From the IMG/VR virus record IMGVR_UViG_3300044641_007043, positions 1-33,864 of that record: a DNA stretch of 33,864 nt; one strand, written 5' to 3'. This stretch comes from a virus. Made by a program: the position numbers and the translations under genes. Positions 27,742 to 33,864 of the stretch are shown piece by piece. The notes beneath the pieces were generated by a model, which searched no databases, was not told where the DNA came from, and saw only the letters and a program-made list of their open reading frames with translations. Within the stretch, counting starts at the first letter, position 1, and each line of letters begins with the position of its first letter.

Positions 27742-27916
27742 TGGGTTGGTCCTCGAAGTTAAACCATGCATCCAATTCTGCCCAGACGGCTTGGTAGATC
27801 TGGGTGTGGATCTCGTCTTGGCTGGGAGTGCTTGTATGCTTATGTGCACGTTGCCAGCCCAGCTGAATGCCGGTTTCAATGCACTGGTCGAGTACGGGGA
27901 CAATTTTAGGTTTCAT
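27734..27916 (-). CDS. Small helical protein of unknown function (60 aa)
   Basis: MKPKIVPVLDQCIETGIQLG, then WQRAHKHTSTPSQDEIHTQI and QAVWAELDAWFNFEDQPNE: amphipathic helices and an acidic end. It begins 1 base after the stop of the preceding gene (TAAAATG) and overlaps the next start, which supports translation as part of a tight operon. Function unknown. Confidence 0.65.
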   Translation of the reverse strand: MKPKIVPVLDQCIETGIQLGWQRAHKHTSTPSQDEIHTQIYQAVWAELDAWFNFEDQPNE

Positions 27917-27917
27917 T

Positions 27918-28112
27918 TTATGCGCTCACATCAAAGTTAGGGGGATAAACGATCTGGTACAGTTGGTCATAGGCTTTACCAATCTGGCCGGACTCTAGTA
28001 GTTGGAGAACTTGCTCCAGCTCGTGTAGTTGGACTGTGTATAGTGCTTGTGTGATTTCAGTTCGCCATAGGTTATTATCGAAATCAGGTTTTTTATAGTT
28101 ATCATCCCACAT
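27918..28112 (-). CDS. Small acidic helical protein (64 aa)
   Basis: MWDDNYKKPDFDNNLWRTEI followed by a leucine-rich helix (VQLHELEQVLQLLESGQIG). It overlaps the preceding gene by 11 bp. The Leu spacing suggests a short coiled coil or protein-binding helix. Function unknown. Confidence 0.65.
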   Translation of the reverse strand: MWDDNYKKPDFDNNLWRTEITQALYTVQLHELEQVLQLLESGQIGKAYDQLYQIVYPPNFDVSA

Positions 28113-28383
28113 AGTGATACCTCTCTAGGATAGTTCTGATACAATCGCTGATAGCGTTTAGTTCTACAGTAGCTTGTGGTTCTTCTAGGTGTTGCATAGG
28201 TAGCATGGCCAGTTGGGTAGCACAGTCACGAGCTACTAGCTGTACTAGGTGTTTAACACACTCCTGCTGGTAGGGGTCTAGTTCATCCCAGCCACCTTGG
28301 GCGATGAGGCCGCTACTATATAACAGATCTTCAAATGGATGGTGTGGAAAGTCTACGGGATTTGTGGTGTTTGTCTGGTGCAT
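28102..28383 (-). CDS. Protein of unknown function (93 aa)
   Basis: I take the ATG at 28383 (MHQTNTTNPVDFPHHPFEDL); an upstream ATG at 28416 is possible, but no ribosome site precedes either. Predicted mostly helical (QQECVKHLVQLVARDCATQL). It overlaps the 3' end of the upstream zinc-ribbon-like gene by 53 bp, an unusually long overlap, so one of the two boundaries may be wrong. Unknown family. Confidence 0.55.
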   Translation of the reverse strand: MHQTNTTNPVDFPHHPFEDLLYSSGLIAQGGWDELDPYQQECVKHLVQLVARDCATQLAMLPMQHLEEPQATVELNAISDCIRTILERYHYVG

Positions 28384-28549
28384 TGTTAGTCTCGTCGTCT
28401 GGAAGTTGTTCGCCATAGGGGTCTATAATATCAAATCGCCTACCACACCTTTGACACCACCACCAAGACCAGCCTAAGCCGTTGTAGTGAAAAAGCTTTT
28501 GGCCAGTGTGGTTGTTGGGCGAACAAGGGTTAATTATGGTTTTAGTCAC
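28331..28549 (-). CDS. Small protein with a CxxC zinc-ribbon-like motif (72 aa)
   Basis: A GTG start at 28549 overlaps the previous stop and has GAGG nine bases before it. The middle, GLGWSWWWCQRCGRRFDIID, has a CxxC knuckle preceded by Trp, with NPCSPNNH upstream as a possible second ligand set. The C-terminus is basic (DKHHKSRRLS). Zinc-ribbon microproteins are common in phage early regions and often bind nucleic acid or host polymerase, but no partner can be named here. Confidence 0.55.
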   Translation of the reverse strand: MTKTIINPCSPNNHTGQKLFHYNGLGWSWWWCQRCGRRFDIIDPYGEQLPDDETNNAPDKHHKSRRLSTPSI

Positions 28550-28763
28550 CAAAGTATGCCTCAAATTGGTGTTTGTGGATTAGACATTTAAACCACACAG
28601 TATGTTCGTAGACGTTGGTCCACTCACGAATGTGCCACTGGTGCGGGGGAACATTGGCCCGTAGCCATCCCTTTACTTGCCACAGCAAGTCGCTGTGAAA
28701 TGGAGCTTGATACGCTTGGGGAATCCACCTCTGCTTATAACTCCACTGTTCTTGCGGCGTCAT
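28542..28763 (-). CDS. Small Trp-rich protein of unknown function (73 aa)
   Basis: ATG at 28763 follows AAAAGGACAAACC, a good ribosome site, and lies 28 bases after a consensus -10 box; the longer in-frame extension crosses the promoter. Product MTPQEQWSYKQRWIPQAYQA, ending HKHQFEAYFGD, with seven Trp residues. It is the first gene of the 28763-27550 operon. Function unknown. Confidence 0.7.
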   Translation of the reverse strand: MTPQEQWSYKQRWIPQAYQAPFHSDLLWQVKGWLRANVPPHQWHIREWTNVYEHTVWFKCLIHKHQFEAYFGD

Positions 28764-28791
28764 GGTTTGTCCTTTTCTCAAATTATATAAT

Positions 28792-28820
28792 ATTATAGCA
28801 GAAAAGAAAAGGGCATTCAA
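28792..28820 (-). promoter_or_regulatory. Sigma-70 promoter for the 28763-27550 operon
   Basis: Minus strand TTGAAT, 17 bp, TATAAT. The -35 box lies in the second arm of the terminator hairpin just upstream. Confidence 0.7.
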
Positions 28821-28846
28821 CACAAAAATAATTGTGGTGAATGCCC
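28801..28846 (-). terminator. Intrinsic terminator between leftward operons
   Basis: Minus strand GGGCATTCA pairs with TGAATGCCC (with CACAA / TTGTG inside), followed by TTTTCTTTTC. Confidence 0.75.
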
Positions 28847-28856
28847 CGGTGGTATT

Positions 28857-29192
28857 TTACAGCTGAATCCAGCTAATGTCGTCTTTGTAGACTACACACT
28901 CTAGGCCATCATACTCTTGTACAAAGAACTTACGACGCCGGTCGGTCCAGCAGACTTCAAGTTGTTGCATGTCGGCTACTGTAGTTGTATCTAGGAATAC
29001 GGTGCCTTCATTTTCAGCAATATCCTTGGCTAGTTGTAGCGCAAGTTCCCAGTCCTCTTCATCAACAGCTCTACACAACTCGGCATCCACACAAAGTCGC
29101 CAGATCCAGTGGTAGGTAAACCAACCACTACCGTACCGGTGTGTGACTAGTACCCCAACCTGCCCATGTTCGTTTATGTAGTAATTACCCAT
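28857..29192 (-). CDS. Acidic protein of unknown function (111 aa)
   Basis: MGNYYINEHGQVGVLVTHRY begins a beta-rich domain, with helix CRAVDEEDWELALQLAKDIA and strands RRKFFVQEYDGLECVVYKDD at the end. It overlaps the upstream gene by 8 bp and is the last gene before a terminator. No motif recognised; the mix of strands and helices suggests a small globular alpha/beta protein. Confidence 0.7.
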   Translation of the reverse strand: MGNYYINEHGQVGVLVTHRYGSGWFTYHWIWRLCVDAELCRAVDEEDWELALQLAKDIAENEGTVFLDTTTVADMQQLEVCWTDRRRKFFVQEYDGLECVVYKDDISWIQL

Positions 29193-29424
29193 GAAATACC
29201 CACTCCTTTACCCTCAACCGGGCTAGCTCAATAGCCTCGGCACATTGTGGTAGTGGGCCACCATAGCTGTTGGCAAGAATTTGGTCAATCTGTTCTACCA
29301 GTTGGTTAACAAACCAGTCTACTGGACTGGTATTAATTGGGGCCGCTAGTTGAGATTTAACCCACAGGTCCCAAACCCCTTCACTTATATGCTGAGCTTG
29401 ATTGTTCACTGCAGTGCCATCCAT
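29185..29424 (-). CDS. Small protein of unknown function (79 aa)
   Basis: The frame starts at ATG 29424 inside the preceding gene (44-bp overlap); GTG at 29409 is an alternative start, and neither has a clear ribosome site. The product has an amphipathic helix (VDWFVNQLVEQIDQILANSY) and a basic-aromatic end (LARLRVKEWVFHG). It overlaps the next gene by 8 bp. Function unknown. Confidence 0.6.
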   Translation of the reverse strand: MDGTAVNNQAQHISEGVWDLWVKSQLAAPINTSPVDWFVNQLVEQIDQILANSYGGPLPQCAEAIELARLRVKEWVFHG

Positions 29425-29575
29425 GTTGAGTTTTGATTACTACACCGCCGCGGGTAAAGCAGTCTTGGTGTGGGTCTAGGTGGTATTTGATGGTGTTTGC
29501 TACATAGGCTAGTGTGACCAGCACAAACATACCAATCAGTGTCCAGTGTAGTATGGTTCTATTTTCTTCGTTCAT
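29381..29575 (-). CDS. Small single-pass membrane protein (64 aa)
   Basis: MNEENRTILHWTLIGMFVLV continues the membrane segment (about 9-27), followed by a polar domain with two Cys (DCFTRGGVVIKTQHGWHCSE) that could be disulfide-bonded outside the inner membrane, giving an N-in topology. It overlaps the preceding zinc-finger gene by 4 bp (ATGA). Function unknown; small inner-membrane morons of this type sometimes act in superinfection exclusion. Confidence 0.65.
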   Translation of the reverse strand: MNEENRTILHWTLIGMFVLVTLAYVANTIKYHLDPHQDCFTRGGVVIKTQHGWHCSEQSSSAYK

Positions 29576-29790
29576 ACCGTTTCCATGTTGTGATACTTGC
29601 CAAGACCCTTGAGCAGTTCGGGATTAATAATAGGCTGATAAGCACCTTTAGAGAGCGGAACTACGCAGTGTGTTTGTTGGCGTGCTCGTTTTTCGCCACA
29701 CACTAGGCACAGCTTGCTGATGTGGAGATACCGCTCACGTGGCACATCATCTTGACACTGTGGATTAACGCAGAAAAACATTGTAGTCAT
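29572..29790 (-). CDS. Zinc-finger protein, DksA/TraR-like pattern (72 aa)
   Basis: MTTMFFCVNPQCQDDVPRER: Cys at 7 and 12, then C28 and C31 in KLCLVCGEKRAR, make a four-Cys zinc finger with the spacing and following basic residues seen in the C-terminal finger of DksA/TraR-like phage proteins. The coiled-coil arm of DksA is absent. A role in binding host RNA polymerase is possible but not shown. Confidence 0.65.
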   Translation of the reverse strand: MTTMFFCVNPQCQDDVPRERYLHISKLCLVCGEKRARQQTHCVVPLSKGAYQPIINPELLKGLGKYHNMETV

Positions 29791-29841
29791 TGCCTTTTTA
29801 ATTTTGCAAAGAATATATTATACACAGTTAGTCGCACACAA

Positions 29842-30048
29842 TCAAGTGCGAATTCCTAGAGCTTGTTCTACTAGGAGTTTGCCATCGTCCGGGTTTAAGA
29901 ATCGGCCTAGGCTACGACCCTCAGCCATAGCGATCCAGTCCCTACTATGCACACCAGGTCGCATAACCTGTGCTTGAATACGGTTCATGGTATCTACCAG
30001 AATCCAAGTGTTGCCAAGTAGGATCTTCCAAGTAAGTTTTTCGTTCAT
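29842..30048 (-). CDS. Small protein of unknown function (68 aa), paralogue of the upstream gene
   Basis: ATG at 30048 has AAGG before it and follows the upstream stop by one base. Product MNEKLTWKILLGNTWILVDT. It matches the protein at 30050-30310 in pattern: M-x-EKLxW, then NT plus a strand, a basic centre, and a hydrophobic acidic helix near the end (DDGKLLVEQAL). The two probably arose by tandem duplication. Function unknown. Confidence 0.65.
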   Translation of the reverse strand: MNEKLTWKILLGNTWILVDTMNRIQAQVMRPGVHSRDWIAMAEGRSLGRFLNPDDGKLLVEQALGIRT

Positions 30049-30049
30049 A

Positions 30050-30310
30050 TTAGCCTTGTTGACTATTAATCCAAGTTTCAATTGCTGCTTGAGCATCTGT
30101 TAGTTGTTCAAATGAAAGTAGAGTTTTATTATCTTCTTGATAAAGCGGTATAATTGCTTGAGGAGTACACCGATAAGGAATCCAACCGCTATTGGAGTCT
30201 GGATTTAGCTTTCTACTAACTAAGGCTACTATAGTGTCGCCACTACTTCCTATATAAGTATTGCCGCCAGTATTTGGAGGATCTTCTCGCCAGTTAAGTT
30301 TTTCAGTCAT
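30050..30310 (-). CDS. Small protein of unknown function (86 aa), paralogue of the downstream gene
   Basis: MTEKLNWREDPPNTGGNTYI, then strands (DTIVALVSRKL) and a C-terminal helix (TDAQAAIETWINSQQG). It overlaps the upstream gene by 8 bp and resembles the next protein in pattern. Its DNA is more AT-rich than that of its neighbours. No family recognised. Confidence 0.65.
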   Translation of the reverse strand: MTEKLNWREDPPNTGGNTYIGSSGDTIVALVSRKLNPDSNSGWIPYRCTPQAIIPLYQEDNKTLLSFEQLTDAQAAIETWINSQQG

Positions 30311-30674
30311 TGCGATTCATTGCCTTTTTAAGCATATAAACAAGGTTATTAATAGTTTGCTTGTAGTTGTTGATACTAGCACGTTGTCCTGGCAGCCAGT
30401 CGGGCTTGAGTACTAGTGCTAACTCATCATCTTGTGTAACAATAATAGGTTTTTGAGTGCCATCCGACCAGCGCAGCCTGTAGCACTCTAAGACCACAGT
30501 TTTGGGCTGGTGTGGGGTAGTGGGATCTGCATCAGTCATCCATTGGGTAAGGGGCGGCTCTTGTACCGCTACCCGTACTCGGCCCTGTTTTTCCATTTGT
30601 TCGATTAACCAGACCGGAAGGTCAAGGATTGTGATAGGCTCAAAGTCACGGGTATAAAGTACTATGTTCACCAC
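30303..30674 (-). CDS. Protein of unknown function (123 aa)
   Basis: MVNIVLYTRDFEPITILDLP starts a beta-rich region; VRVAVQEPPLTQWM and KTVVLECYRLRWSDGTQKPI follow, then a C-terminal helix (YKQTINNLVYMLKKAMNRND). It overlaps both neighbours (7 and 8 bp). I recall proteins with this N-terminal pattern (nucleotide-free small alpha/beta) in freshwater phages but no function. Confidence 0.65.
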   Translation of the reverse strand: MVNIVLYTRDFEPITILDLPVWLIEQMEKQGRVRVAVQEPPLTQWMTDADPTTPHQPKTVVLECYRLRWSDGTQKPIIVTQDDELALVLKPDWLPGQRASINNYKQTINNLVYMLKKAMNRND

Positions 30675-31447
30675 AATCTCCTGTAGATGTCAACTACACG
30701 GTGTAGCTGTTGCTTGTCTTCGGCTAGATAGGCCACCTCTAGCCTGTTAAGCTCGTCTAGCATTTGTTCAACTCGAGCCTTGGTGTCCGGATCAAACTCA
30801 CGACTAGTAAAGCCTAGCCCTCGATTATTTGCCGACCATTTGTTCCAGCCGGTGACCTCGTAGGGATCAGGCCGGTTGGGTCGCACCTGAGTCCACCAGA
30901 GGTAGAGTTCTTTAAGCTCTTGTGCAGCGTGAGCTTGATCTGGACTCTCCGAACCCAGTTGGATCTCCCAGTCTAGGTAGTCTAACCCCGCTTTGGGACA
31001 CCGCCAGCCACGAATGTGCGGCCACTTGAACAACCACCACGGTGCCTGATACCGTTTACCGGCCTCCCGATCCCAGCGTACTTGATCTAGTGCTTTATCA
31101 ATCTCCACAAAGTCGACCAGCTCACTCATTACACAGGGTAGGAGTCTGTCACAGAAATCCCAGCCAGTTCCGGGCCGAATATGTTCTTTGTGTGCACGGA
31201 GTACATGAGTAGGTCTCTGCCAGCGAGTGTACACCCAGTATACTAGGCTATCAATCCGATCCGGAATCCAGTGGATAGTGGCTTGTACCTTATCTAGAAG
31301 TGTTTCAGCAATCCAGTAGCGAACGGGATGTTTTTGCTTAGCTTCTACCTTCCAGCCTTCCCACTCGTCCCAGCCCAAGGCTGTGGGCTTAGGTGTACCA
31401 CGAATCCTGTCCGCTAGTGGTGTACACGACCAGTAGTGAGTTCTCAT
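30668..31447 (-). CDS. Conserved phage protein of unknown function (259 aa)
   Basis: A Trp- and Asp-rich soluble protein. DEWEGWKVEAKQKHPVRYWI, THVLRAHKEHIRPGTGWDFC and DRLLPCVMSELVDFVEIDKA are segments that I recall from a widespread phage family without assigned function. Residues 160-250 are helical and acidic (QAHAAQELKELYLWW; KARVEQMLDELNRLEV). It is coupled to the gene before it by sharing the base at 31447. No catalytic motif is evident. Confidence 0.7.
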   Translation of the reverse strand: MRTHYWSCTPLADRIRGTPKPTALGWDEWEGWKVEAKQKHPVRYWIAETLLDKVQATIHWIPDRIDSLVYWVYTRWQRPTHVLRAHKEHIRPGTGWDFCDRLLPCVMSELVDFVEIDKALDQVRWDREAGKRYQAPWWLFKWPHIRGWRCPKAGLDYLDWEIQLGSESPDQAHAAQELKELYLWWTQVRPNRPDPYEVTGWNKWSANNRGLGFTSREFDPDTKARVEQMLDELNRLEVAYLAEDKQQLHRVVDIYRRLW

Positions 31448-31647
31448 TATGCCTTACTCCAGGTATGTGCAATTTTAACAAAAACACCAGCAATGCTAAG
31501 CAACCAAGCACCAGTAAACTTTTGAGAATCCCATTCCACAATAAATGTAGTGTCCAGCATAATTAGTGCCCACAAATCAACAACGCCTACTAATATTGGT
31601 AAAAAAAGTAGTAGGGCTAATAGATTAAATCCAATATTTTTTACCAC
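31447..31647 (-). CDS. Two-helix membrane protein, possible holin (66 aa)
   Basis: I chose GTG at 31647, which has AGGAG seven bases before it; it overlaps the end of thyX. The product (VVKNIGFNLLALLLFLPILV) has two membrane segments (about 5-31 and 44-60) and a short charged end (HTWSKA). This is class II holin topology, and the SleB-type hydrolase lies two genes upstream, so a holin is a fair guess. A non-lytic membrane role cannot be excluded. Confidence 0.6.
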   Translation of the reverse strand: MVKNIGFNLLALLLFLPILVGVVDLWALIMLDTTFIVEWDSQKFTGAWLLSIAGVFVKIAHTWSKA

Positions 31648-32540
31648 TTTGCTTCTCCTGGAATAAGTTTGCGGTATTGAACCCAACCGCAGAAGTTGCC
31701 CGACCATAGCTGACCATACCTGTCCTGATGCGATACACCAATACGCTCTAGGGTATCCCACTGCGTAATAGGAGTGGCCTGATGCTCAACTGGACTAGCG
31801 TGTGCTGGCTTAGACTCTACTAATTGATCATAGATGCGAATAGCCTTGTCTAGTGAGGTATCCTGCTTGCGATAGCTTACCTGTGCACAACAACTAGCAC
31901 TAATCTTGATAGCGTCGGCCAGCTTGATTTCTAGGCCTGTTTGTTCATCAATAAACATCTGTGTATGATTAGCAGCGCGTGTACTTTTAACATAGGGTAG
32001 GTGCCATTCGTCTGGCTGTAGAGGCTGTGGTTGCGATGCCTTGTAAAGCTGATGCATAATATGTGCTAACTCTCTAAACTCAGGCTGTGCCATCTCATGA
32101 TCTCGTAGCCAGAAGAAGTTTTCCCATTCGGTAGCAGTTACTACAGTTTTAACAATCTGAAACGGCTCTGTGAGCCGGTTAGTAATCTGCTTGTGTACAT
32201 CAAAATCTGCTAACAACCTGCTGTAACGAATAGCACTATCTCGGGCTTCCATCCAAGTTAGCTTGGCATAGTTTTGCATATCCGGCAGGATTTCTTCGTC
32301 TGCTTGCATACCTGCTTTATTCTGACCCCAAACCACAGGAACCGCAGTGTTATCACGAATGTGTTCGTGCATTTTTTGTACAGGAATTGCACGCGAACTA
32401 GCTGTATTGCGCGATAGCATACGGTGAGTATTAAACTCAGCTAGGATAAAGCGTGGGTACTCAATTTCAAATGTAGTAATTCTGGACTTAGTGGGAGTAT
32501 ATACACTGTCCCTGATAATAGTAGCTTTTATATTGCTCAT
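31641..32540 (-). CDS. thyX: FAD-dependent thymidylate synthase ThyX
   Basis: This 299-residue protein makes dTMP from dUMP with FAD and methylene-tetrahydrofolate. The signature THRMLSRNTASSRAIP (38-53) is the phage-type variant of the ThyX motif RHRxxSxNxxSxR. FEIEYPRFILAEF before it and CCAQVSYRKQD with SPVEHQATPI toward the end are also family segments. It is somewhat longer than bacterial ThyX (about 220-250) by a central helical insert. It starts one base after the hydrolase stop. It would supply thymidylate for phage DNA synthesis. Confidence 0.92.
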   Translation of the reverse strand: MSNIKATIIRDSVYTPTKSRITTFEIEYPRFILAEFNTHRMLSRNTASSRAIPVQKMHEHIRDNTAVPVVWGQNKAGMQADEEILPDMQNYAKLTWMEARDSAIRYSRLLADFDVHKQITNRLTEPFQIVKTVVTATEWENFFWLRDHEMAQPEFRELAHIMHQLYKASQPQPLQPDEWHLPYVKSTRAANHTQMFIDEQTGLEIKLADAIKISASCCAQVSYRKQDTSLDKAIRIYDQLVESKPAHASPVEHQATPITQWDTLERIGVSHQDRYGQLWSGNFCGWVQYRKLIPGEAKW

Positions 32541-32541
32541 T

Positions 32542-32967
32542 TTAGTGGTAAAATGTGTGCCGACCTATAGTAGCCAGCTTGCGGTGTTGCCAACGTGGAC
32601 GAACTGTGTGATTGTGAAAGTATAGTGCAGGAAAGTGTTTTGCATACTCATGTGCAAACTCTTGTGCAATAAGTGCTACTAGGATGCTATCATTCCAAGC
32701 CGGTATATCAGTTATCCTAAGATGTTTGTTTCTAGTCCAGTGAAACTGTCCGGGTTGATAAACTACTTTACAAATAGTTTTAGGAAACTGCCAGTGATTA
32801 GTACGATTTATGGTAGTTATAGCCACTGCCATCTTACCCTGCCAAGATTCACCACGAGCTTCGTGGTAAACATTACGGGCCAAGCACTGTGTTTCTGGAT
32901 CCGTGGGCTTTGCCCCAGCAGCAGAAATTAGCACTGCGCCACACAACACAACAAAAAACTTTTTCAT
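32542..32967 (-). CDS. Secreted cell wall hydrolase, SleB type
   Basis: 141 residues with a Sec signal (MKKFFVVLCGAVLISAAGAK) and a SleB (Hydrolase_2) domain: CLARNVYHEARGE with the catalytic Glu (E36), then AVAITTINRTNHWQFPKTIC and VVYQPGQFHWTRN. SleB-type lytic enzymes cleave peptidoglycan. With a signal peptide it could be a Sec-exported endolysin, which needs only membrane depolarisation by a holin or pinholin. The ribosome site AAGGAGG is strong. It is followed by thyX and then a small membrane protein. Confidence 0.9.
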   Translation of the reverse strand: MKKFFVVLCGAVLISAAGAKPTDPETQCLARNVYHEARGESWQGKMAVAITTINRTNHWQFPKTICKVVYQPGQFHWTRNKHLRITDIPAWNDSILVALIAQEFAHEYAKHFPALYFHNHTVRPRWQHRKLATIGRHTFYH

Positions 32968-33006
32968 TTGAGCCTCCTTGGTGGATTGCTCAAATCACAC
33001 ACTAGT

Positions 33007-33153
33007 TTAGTCTACAATTTGCCATACTTGCCAGTTCTTTCGTTGGATTCGGTTAAGATCAATTTGATTTTTGTAACAATGAAGCCATGCGTCTAGATAG
33101 AATAGGAATTCGTTAGCTAGAAGCGGCACTTTATCCATTTTTACGATTTGCAT
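33007..33153 (-). CDS. Small basic protein of unknown function (48 aa)
   Basis: A complete short frame, MQIVKMDKVPLLANEFLFYL, ending RKNWQVWQIVD, between the promoter at 33219-33247 and the hydrolase gene. It is rich in aromatic residues and Asn, with one amphipathic helix. No strong ribosome site is visible, and the frame stays open upstream for 15 codons, so the start is uncertain. It may be the first gene of the lysis-thyX unit. Confidence 0.45.
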   Translation of the reverse strand: MQIVKMDKVPLLANEFLFYLDAWLHCYKNQIDLNRIQRKNWQVWQIVD

Positions 33154-33218
33154 TTTTGGTGTGATTTGGTAAAGGTTATTAATGGGTTCTAGCCTAAAAA
33201 GTAATGACTAGATTATAT

Positions 33219-33247
33219 ATTATACTCTATCAACAAAAATAAATCAA
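33219..33247 (-). promoter_or_regulatory. Sigma-70 promoter for the 33153-28857 leftward unit
   Basis: Minus strand TTGATT, 17 bp, TATAAT. Confidence 0.7.
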
Positions 33248-33292
33248 GTCCGAAATATAACCAGGTCCTTGATGGGCAATAAAAATTTTGTG

Positions 33293-33322
33293 TTGCACAA
33301 GGTTCTGCTAGAGTGCTATAAT
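33293..33322 (+). promoter_or_regulatory. Sigma-70 promoter for the small rightward gene
   Basis: TTGCAC, 18 bp, TATAAT. Confidence 0.7.
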
Positions 33323-33346
33323 TATAAAAATTGTGGAGGATTTACT

Positions 33347-33529
33347 ATGCAAACAGATTACACTAAAAACCTAGAACAGGTTATTAGACAAGAATTGCTT
33401 CCTACGTATTTAAAGTATAATAGAGAACACACCATAGAAACTAGTCCTAAAGTAAATGAACTTATAGAAACACTTGCGGTTCGTCGTGAACAGCAGGTTC
33501 CCGCACTATTTAAACCACCAAAAAAGTAG
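33347..33529 (+). CDS. Small charged protein of unknown function (60 aa)
   Basis: ATG at 33347 follows GTGGAGG by 8 bases; earlier in-frame ATGs lie before the transcript start. Product MQTDYTKNLEQVIRQELLPT, a helical protein with a basic end (FKPPKK). It has its own promoter and ends next to the promoter of a putative ncRNA. Unknown function. Confidence 0.65.
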   Translation: MQTDYTKNLEQVIRQELLPTYLKYNREHTIETSPKVNELIETLAVRREQQVPALFKPPKK

Positions 33530-33531
33530 CG

Positions 33532-33560
33532 TTGACATAATCTTCCACAAATGCTATAAT
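33532..33560 (+). promoter_or_regulatory. Strong sigma-70 promoter of a putative ncRNA
   Basis: TTGACA, 17 bp, TATAAT, perfect match to both consensus boxes. Confidence 0.8.
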
Positions 33561-33566
33561 ATTACT

Positions 33567-33755
33567 TTGCGTGGTGTTCAAGGATTTGACCACGAACTGC
33601 TAGTTGCAAGAAACAACTCAAATGCCTTAATCCACTATATAATCTGGGCCGTACACGGCTTGGAGGTACAAGTTGGATGCTACACTATAAGTCCTGTGTA
33701 CAGGTAAGTGTGTTCCCGCGGCCAAGTTCTCCTACGAGACTTGGCCGCCTTTGTC
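33567..33755 (+). ncRNA. Putative structured noncoding RNA of about 190 nt
   Basis: It lies between a perfect promoter and a strong terminator with no convincing gene inside. It begins with a hairpin (CGTGGT and ACCACG) and contains further complementary stretches (AGTTG with CAACT; CTGTGTACAG). The terminator makes up the last 38 nt. It could instead be an unusual leader of the gene at 33768, which begins after the terminator. Confidence 0.5.
33718..33755 (+). terminator. Intrinsic terminator of the putative ncRNA
   Basis: GCGGCCAAGT and ACTTGGCCGC with an 11-nt loop, then CTTTGTC. Confidence 0.75.
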
Positions 33756-33767
33756 TATACTACAACC

Positions 33768-33864
33768 ATGACAACTATAAATTTTACACAAACACCACTA
33801 TACTCGCAAGAAGAAGTAGACAAAATGAAGCAGGCTATAGAAACAAATCAGTTTTTTGGGCCTG
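33768..33864 (+). CDS. Start of a gene of unknown function (runs off right edge)
   Basis: ATG at 33768 opens 32 codons to the edge: MTTINFTQTPLYSQEEVDKM, continuing KQAIETNQFFGP. A TATACT box ends 6 bases before the ATG, so a leaderless transcript is possible, and there is no ribosome site. Too little is present to assign a family. Confidence 0.5.
   Translation, partial: MTTINFTQTPLYSQEEVDKMKQAIETNQFFGP

Noticed and set aside
1-33864. Stop-codon reassignment
   Set aside because: All long genes read cleanly in the standard code and end at normal stops with tight overlaps.
1-33864. Integrase, attachment sites or CI-type repressor indicating a temperate phage
   Set aside because: No recombinase motif or paired attachment-like repeat was found. 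The GcrA-like proteins alone do not indicate lysogeny. The genome is incomplete here, so this is absence in the window only.

Overview
The window is part of the genome of a long-tailed, non-contractile (siphovirus-type) bacteriophage. It carries a complete HK97-type head and tail module, and no integrase or lysogeny genes are visible. Its promoters are canonical sigma-70, it has a SleB-type wall hydrolase with a Sec signal, and its intergenic DNA holds near-consensus sites for sigma-54 and for Fur- and Zur-like regulators. These point to a Gram-negative, probably proteobacterial, host; the exact host cannot be read from the sequence. The standard genetic code works throughout, and no tRNA, CRISPR array or insertion sequence was seen.

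Layout. (1) 1-19507, minus strand: the virion module. Read right to left it gives terminase small and large subunits, a small exported protein, an HNH packaging endonuclease, portal, a fused protease-scaffold-major capsid gene, connector, a large neck protein, tail terminator, major tail protein, tail chaperones joined by a -1 frameshift (GGGAAAC), tape measure, two minor tail proteins, and a tail-tip protein that runs off the left edge. The tail-tip gene fuses NlpC/P60, lambda-I-like and lambda-J-like parts. (2) 19508-25560, plus strand: small genes (four short unknowns, two mini SprT-type metalloproteases, a HAD phosphatase, a DEDDh exonuclease, a SemiSWEET-like membrane protein and three paralogous GcrA-like DNA-binding proteins). 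They are separated by unusually elaborate intergenic regions. (3) 25549-26150: a noncoding RNA of about 400 nt containing a hammerhead ribozyme just upstream of its terminator. (4) 26160-33153, minus strand: a fourth GcrA-like paralogue, a structured sRNA, about a dozen small unknown genes, ThyX, a possible holin and the SleB hydrolase. (5) 33293 to the end, plus strand: a small gene, a probable third noncoding RNA and the start of a further gene.

Most unusual content. The 19.6-26.1 kb region repeats a cassette six times. It is a strong sigma-70 promoter on the minus strand (TTGACA, exactly 18 bp, TAAAAT or TATAAT). In five copies the promoter overlaps a dyad whose arms change in compensation, and it is followed at once by a hairpin or palindrome. 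Several of those palindromes match binding sites of host regulators: five Zur-like boxes, one parS-like site (15 of 16 positions), six sigma-54 -24/-12 elements within 260 bp, one perfect Fur-type 7-1-7 box and three TetR-style operators in 28-bp tandem. Few are placed to drive a gene, so a titration (decoy) role for host regulators is a working hypothesis. The second highlight is the hammerhead ribozyme. A 15-nt segment upstream in the same RNA is perfectly complementary to its cleavage strand, which suggests an on/off switch, and one of the six antisense promoters faces it.
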